From positions 124,001-188,000 of the forward strand of contig NZ_BSOA01000012.1 in assembly GCF_030160275.1 (NCBI RefSeq): a stretch of DNA of 64,000 nucleotides, given 5' to 3'. The stretch is from Dyella flagellata. Its GTDB lineage: Bacteria > Pseudomonadota > Gammaproteobacteria > Xanthomonadales > Rhodanobacteraceae. This document shows, piece after piece, positions 62,073 to 64,000 of this stretch. The notes beneath the pieces were generated by a model that worked only from the letters and a program-made list of their open reading frames with translations, was not told where the DNA came from and made no database searches. Position 1 is the first letter of the stretch. Every line of letters begins with the position of its first letter. Made by a program: the position numbers and the translations under genes.

Positions 62073-62111
62073 GGACACCCATCAAAGGCGATTTGGCGGG
62101 CGTCCCGAATC
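62073..62111 (+). repeat. 3'-flanking direct repeat, copy 1
   Basis: GGACACCCATCAAAGGCGAT and the following 19 bases recur at 63097-63133 with about 80 percent identity. It begins 19 nt beyond the stop of the zinc-ribbon gene. Confidence 0.6.
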
Positions 62112-62129
62112 GTCTGGTTGAACGGCACG

Positions 62130-62579
62130 TCAGTCTTCCACTGCTTTCCACCGCACGATTTTTCGCATGTAGCGAGCCAAGGCATGTTGGCCGCAAAAGA
62201 AACCCACTATCGCGAATGGCCAGAGGACGGCATTCTGGTGTTCGCGCACAGGAACTCCCATGGCGATTAGCAGTTTGATGTAACCGGCAGTCCCCACTAC
62301 GGCCCCTATAGATCCCATGACAATAAGCTTGATTCGCGATCGAAGATCTATAGTGAGCCAAGCGCCACAGTGCACACAGCGATATTGCTTGAATGTTCCA
62401 GGCTTTGGCATATAGTCCATTGTCTTCGGATAAATAGATTGACCGCAACATGGACACGTCACGCGCGGGTCGTTCGCACGTGACACCTCTGAACTAAATG
62501 ATTGTGTAAGCGCGTCAGATTGAGCCCTCTTCCTCGCCAAGCGGGTGGCCCATCGTTGTTGTTGTCGAGTAGGTGACAT
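62130..62579 (-). CDS. Zinc-ribbon membrane protein
   Basis: A 149-residue protein with a basic N-terminus, a four-Cys zinc ribbon (VTCPCCGQSIYPKT and YRCVHCGAWL) and two hydrophobic segments (IKLIVMGSIGAVVGTAGY; VLWPFAIVGFFCG). The type is known from small uncharacterised membrane proteins. TTG at 62591 is an alternative start. Unknown function. Confidence 0.65.
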   Translation of the reverse strand: MSPTRQQQRWATRLARKRAQSDALTQSFSSEVSRANDPRVTCPCCGQSIYPKTMDYMPKPGTFKQYRCVHCGAWLTIDLRSRIKLIVMGSIGAVVGTAGYIKLLIAMGVPVREHQNAVLWPFAIVGFFCGQHALARYMRKIVRWKAVED

Positions 62580-62624
62580 TGGCGCAGGCAACCCCTGAAG
62601 CGAGTGCTAAATGTATCTCCGAAT

Positions 62625-62648
62625 GGCCGCTACAGGTCGAAAGCAGGA
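62625..62648 (+). repeat. Cassette-type palindrome, copy f (degenerate)
   Basis: GGCCGCTACAGGTCGAAAGC keeps one arm and the GGTCG centre. It lies about 120 nt beyond the stop of the 67-residue gene. Confidence 0.45.
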
Positions 62649-62674
62649 ACCTCAACTAGCCCAGCTCCCTACCA

Positions 62675-62706
62675 CGGAACCAAAGGGGACCGGAACCAAA
62701 GGGGAC
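62675..62706 (+). repeat. Tandem 16-bp direct repeat
   Basis: CGGAACCAAAGGGGAC occurs twice in a row. AAAGGGGAC strings are common next to transposon remnants in this group, but no transposase is present. Confidence 0.6.
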
Positions 62707-62766
62707 GGAGTGGGCGGTTAAGAGCCGATCCTTAGCCCCATTTAACTGCGCCCGCTTCCCTATCAG

Positions 62767-62970
62767 TCACTTTAACCCTGCCTTGTGTAAGGCTGCATTG
62801 GCGCGGAAGCGAATCCGACCGCATCGATCTCGCTCGGCTTCCGAGGTTGAATCACCGCAGTCACAGTGCATAGCCAGCCATCGTAGATCGTCGACATCCA
62901 GCCAAAGTGCCACTCTGCCAAGACCAGTCTCTCGATTTGGGTCGGTCGCTGAGATTTCTCCTTCGCTCAT
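62767..62970 (-). CDS. Small unknown Cys-containing protein
   Basis: A 67-residue protein from an ATG with GAGGTGG 6 nt before it. The longer reading from 63027 has no good ribosome site. The middle has CDCGDSTSEAERDRC, possibly metal-binding. Unknown family. Confidence 0.45.
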   Translation of the reverse strand: MSEGEISATDPNRETGLGRVALWLDVDDLRWLAMHCDCGDSTSEAERDRCGRIRFRANAALHKAGLK

Positions 62971-63096
62971 AATTTTCCACCTCAACACATCAAACAAGAG
63001 AATGGCGTCTTCAGATCGGCAGCCCATATCCGTGCGCCTATTGAGTTAGATCACAAACGCCCATTCATGGTTGCCCAGATGGGCAAGGCGACTTCG

Positions 63097-63133
63097 GACC
63101 CATCAAAGGCGACTTGGAAGGTGTACTGAATCA
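63097..63133 (+). repeat. 3'-flanking direct repeat, copy 2
   Basis: GGACCCATCAAAGGCGACTT and the next 17 bases match the copy at 62073-62111. It overlaps the stop codon of the coiled-coil zinc-ribbon gene. Confidence 0.6.
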
Positions 63134-63568
63134 CCCCTTCTTCTCGTGCCGCTGAGTCCGATAGAAGTTGTATTGGGTTTTGCATTGAGGGCAGACGGTC
63201 GGGTGGTCCATACGCCGAGGATAGGAGAGATGGAACAGCCTATGATCGGCTTGCCAGCAACGCATACAATAGGCCTCACCGGTAGGCTTGCCGTCCGCAT
63301 CGATGTCGAAGTAGGCGTCCCCGTCCTTCACGATGATGCTCTTGATCTGCAACGCCTCGTTTAGCCTCTTTATCTCGGCGTCCCGTTGACGTGCCGCGTC
63401 CTCGGCGTCCGCAAGGGTACCTCTAGCCGTCGCCAGCTCACCCATGAGCTCCGCAATCTTCAAGCGAAGGTCCGCCTGTTCATAGGCGCCCTTTGCATCG
63501 AGCATTGCCTTGCCGATGTCCATCGCTGTCTTAAGTGAAGCTGTTGCTGCTGCGAACTCACCGACCAT
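63131..63568 (-). CDS. Coiled-coil protein with C-terminal zinc ribbon
   Basis: A 145-residue protein with GGAGG before the ATG. A long coiled coil (about 15-75; LRLKIAELMGELATARGTLA) is followed by a domain with YCMRCW and VCPQCK, a zinc ribbon. Similar proteins occur in genomic islands and prophages. Function unknown. Confidence 0.7.
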   Translation of the reverse strand: MVGEFAAATASLKTAMDIGKAMLDAKGAYEQADLRLKIAELMGELATARGTLADAEDAARQRDAEIKRLNEALQIKSIIVKDGDAYFDIDADGKPTGEAYCMRCWQADHRLFHLSYPRRMDHPTVCPQCKTQYNFYRTQRHEKKG

Positions 63569-63778
63569 TGCCGTCCTCCTACTTCTTGATGCTGGCGTAA
63601 AAATGGGGAGAGCTACGAAGATCGCTTCTCCTGCCTCAAATACTGTGTTCTGCCCCTTTCGCCCGGCATCAGTCTCAAATAAAGGGGATCCTCAATTGCC
63701 CCCTTAGAGGCAATTGAGTGGCCCCGTCGATGCCACCCGCAAAGGCGACATTTTTTAGGGATTCTGACCTCGCCGTTT

Positions 63779-64000
63779 CTATCGGCGAACTTTATTCTCG
63801 TTGCTCGCCGGAAGGACCAAGTGTTTCAGAAGAGCGCGAGTCCCGGCAGCCCTGCTGCGTAACCGTGGCTCAATCTGTGCGACATGATCCAGATGGCCCA
63901 CCAGGCTCTTCGCTAATGTGGCCGCCTCCTGTCCATCCTTCGCTATGGCAAGCTCAGCGTGGCGCTTGCGAATAAGGTGATGTTGGCTGACGGGGGCTTT
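63779..64000 (-). CDS. Possible 3' end of an unknown gene
   Basis: A minus-strand frame is open from the window edge for 73 codons to a TAG at 63779. The peptide is basic and helical (HLIRKRHAELAIAKDGQEAA). No family was recognised and the true start lies outside. The 210 bp to the left hold no gene. Confidence 0.35.
   Translation of the reverse strand, partial: KAPVSQHHLIRKRHAELAIAKDGQEAATLAKSLVGHLDHVAQIEPRLRSRAAGTRALLKHLVLPASNENKVRR

Noticed and set aside
58864-62648. Integron attC sites
   Set aside because: The palindromes lack properly spaced RYYYAAC and GTTRRRY cores and no integrase is seen; the cassette idea is kept only as a hypothesis.

Overview
The window reads as GC-rich chromosomal DNA of a gammaproteobacterium, most likely a member of the Xanthomonadales (Rhodanobacteraceae or Xanthomonadaceae). 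The reasons are the GTAG-headed palindromic repeats of the type known in that group, a type III secretion cluster ordered sctI-J-K-L-N-O as in Xanthomonas hrpB2-hrcJ-hrpB4-hrpB5-hrcN-hrpB7, and the overall codon use. No rRNA or tRNA gene was seen. The genus is an inference.

Region 1 (1-22.5 kb, all minus strand) is a nearly complete extracellular contractile injection system (eCIS, Afp/PVC-like). It runs from a Pvc16-type cap gene at 22.5 kb through an unknown 257-residue protein, sheath, two tube proteins, a DUF5908 protein, a LysM adaptor, a VgrG-like hub/spike, a PAAR tip, gp25, a baseplate J-like protein, a fibre-like protein, an Afp12-like protein, the tape-measure-type protein and an AAA+ ATPase. 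It ends in a cargo and accessory block: a membrane protein with a possible glycosidase-like fold, a small basic protein, a SAM methyltransferase, a nuclease-like toxin and a DUF4157 protein that runs off the window. Many junctions overlap as ATGA or GTGA, so this is one translationally coupled operon. Three cargo-block proteins share a short N-terminal motif.

Region 2 (22.9-36.6 kb) is a regulatory stretch. It holds a soluble NarL-type kinase/regulator pair, two tandem DUF4410 proteins, a BvgS-like hybrid kinase, two RcsB/BvgA-like receivers without an HTH (one lacking the usual phosphorylation residues) in an AT-rich patch, an EnvZ/OmpR-like pair, a LysE exporter and an AraC regulator.

Region 3 (36.7-57.9 kb) is a non-flagellar type III secretion system (T3SS). 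The minus-strand operon is sctV-C-D-(F)-I-J-K-L-N-O-P, followed by a LysM protein and a LysM-GH24 lysozyme. A plus-strand block carries a FixL/FixJ-like pair followed by sctQ-R-S-T. sctU is on the minus strand, with two unrecognised genes diverging from it. A FliO-like gene lies upstream of sctV. No translocon, gatekeeper, effector or obvious chaperone gene is visible.

Region 4 (57.9-64 kb) holds a GNAT acetyltransferase and then a run of small co-oriented orphan genes (lipoprotein, secreted, zinc-ribbon and membrane proteins). Most are followed by a copy of one short palindrome in one orientation, which gives a cassette-like look. GTAG-headed repeats flank the regulatory and T3SS regions at 22.9, 26.1, 27.2, 36.6 and 57.9 kb.
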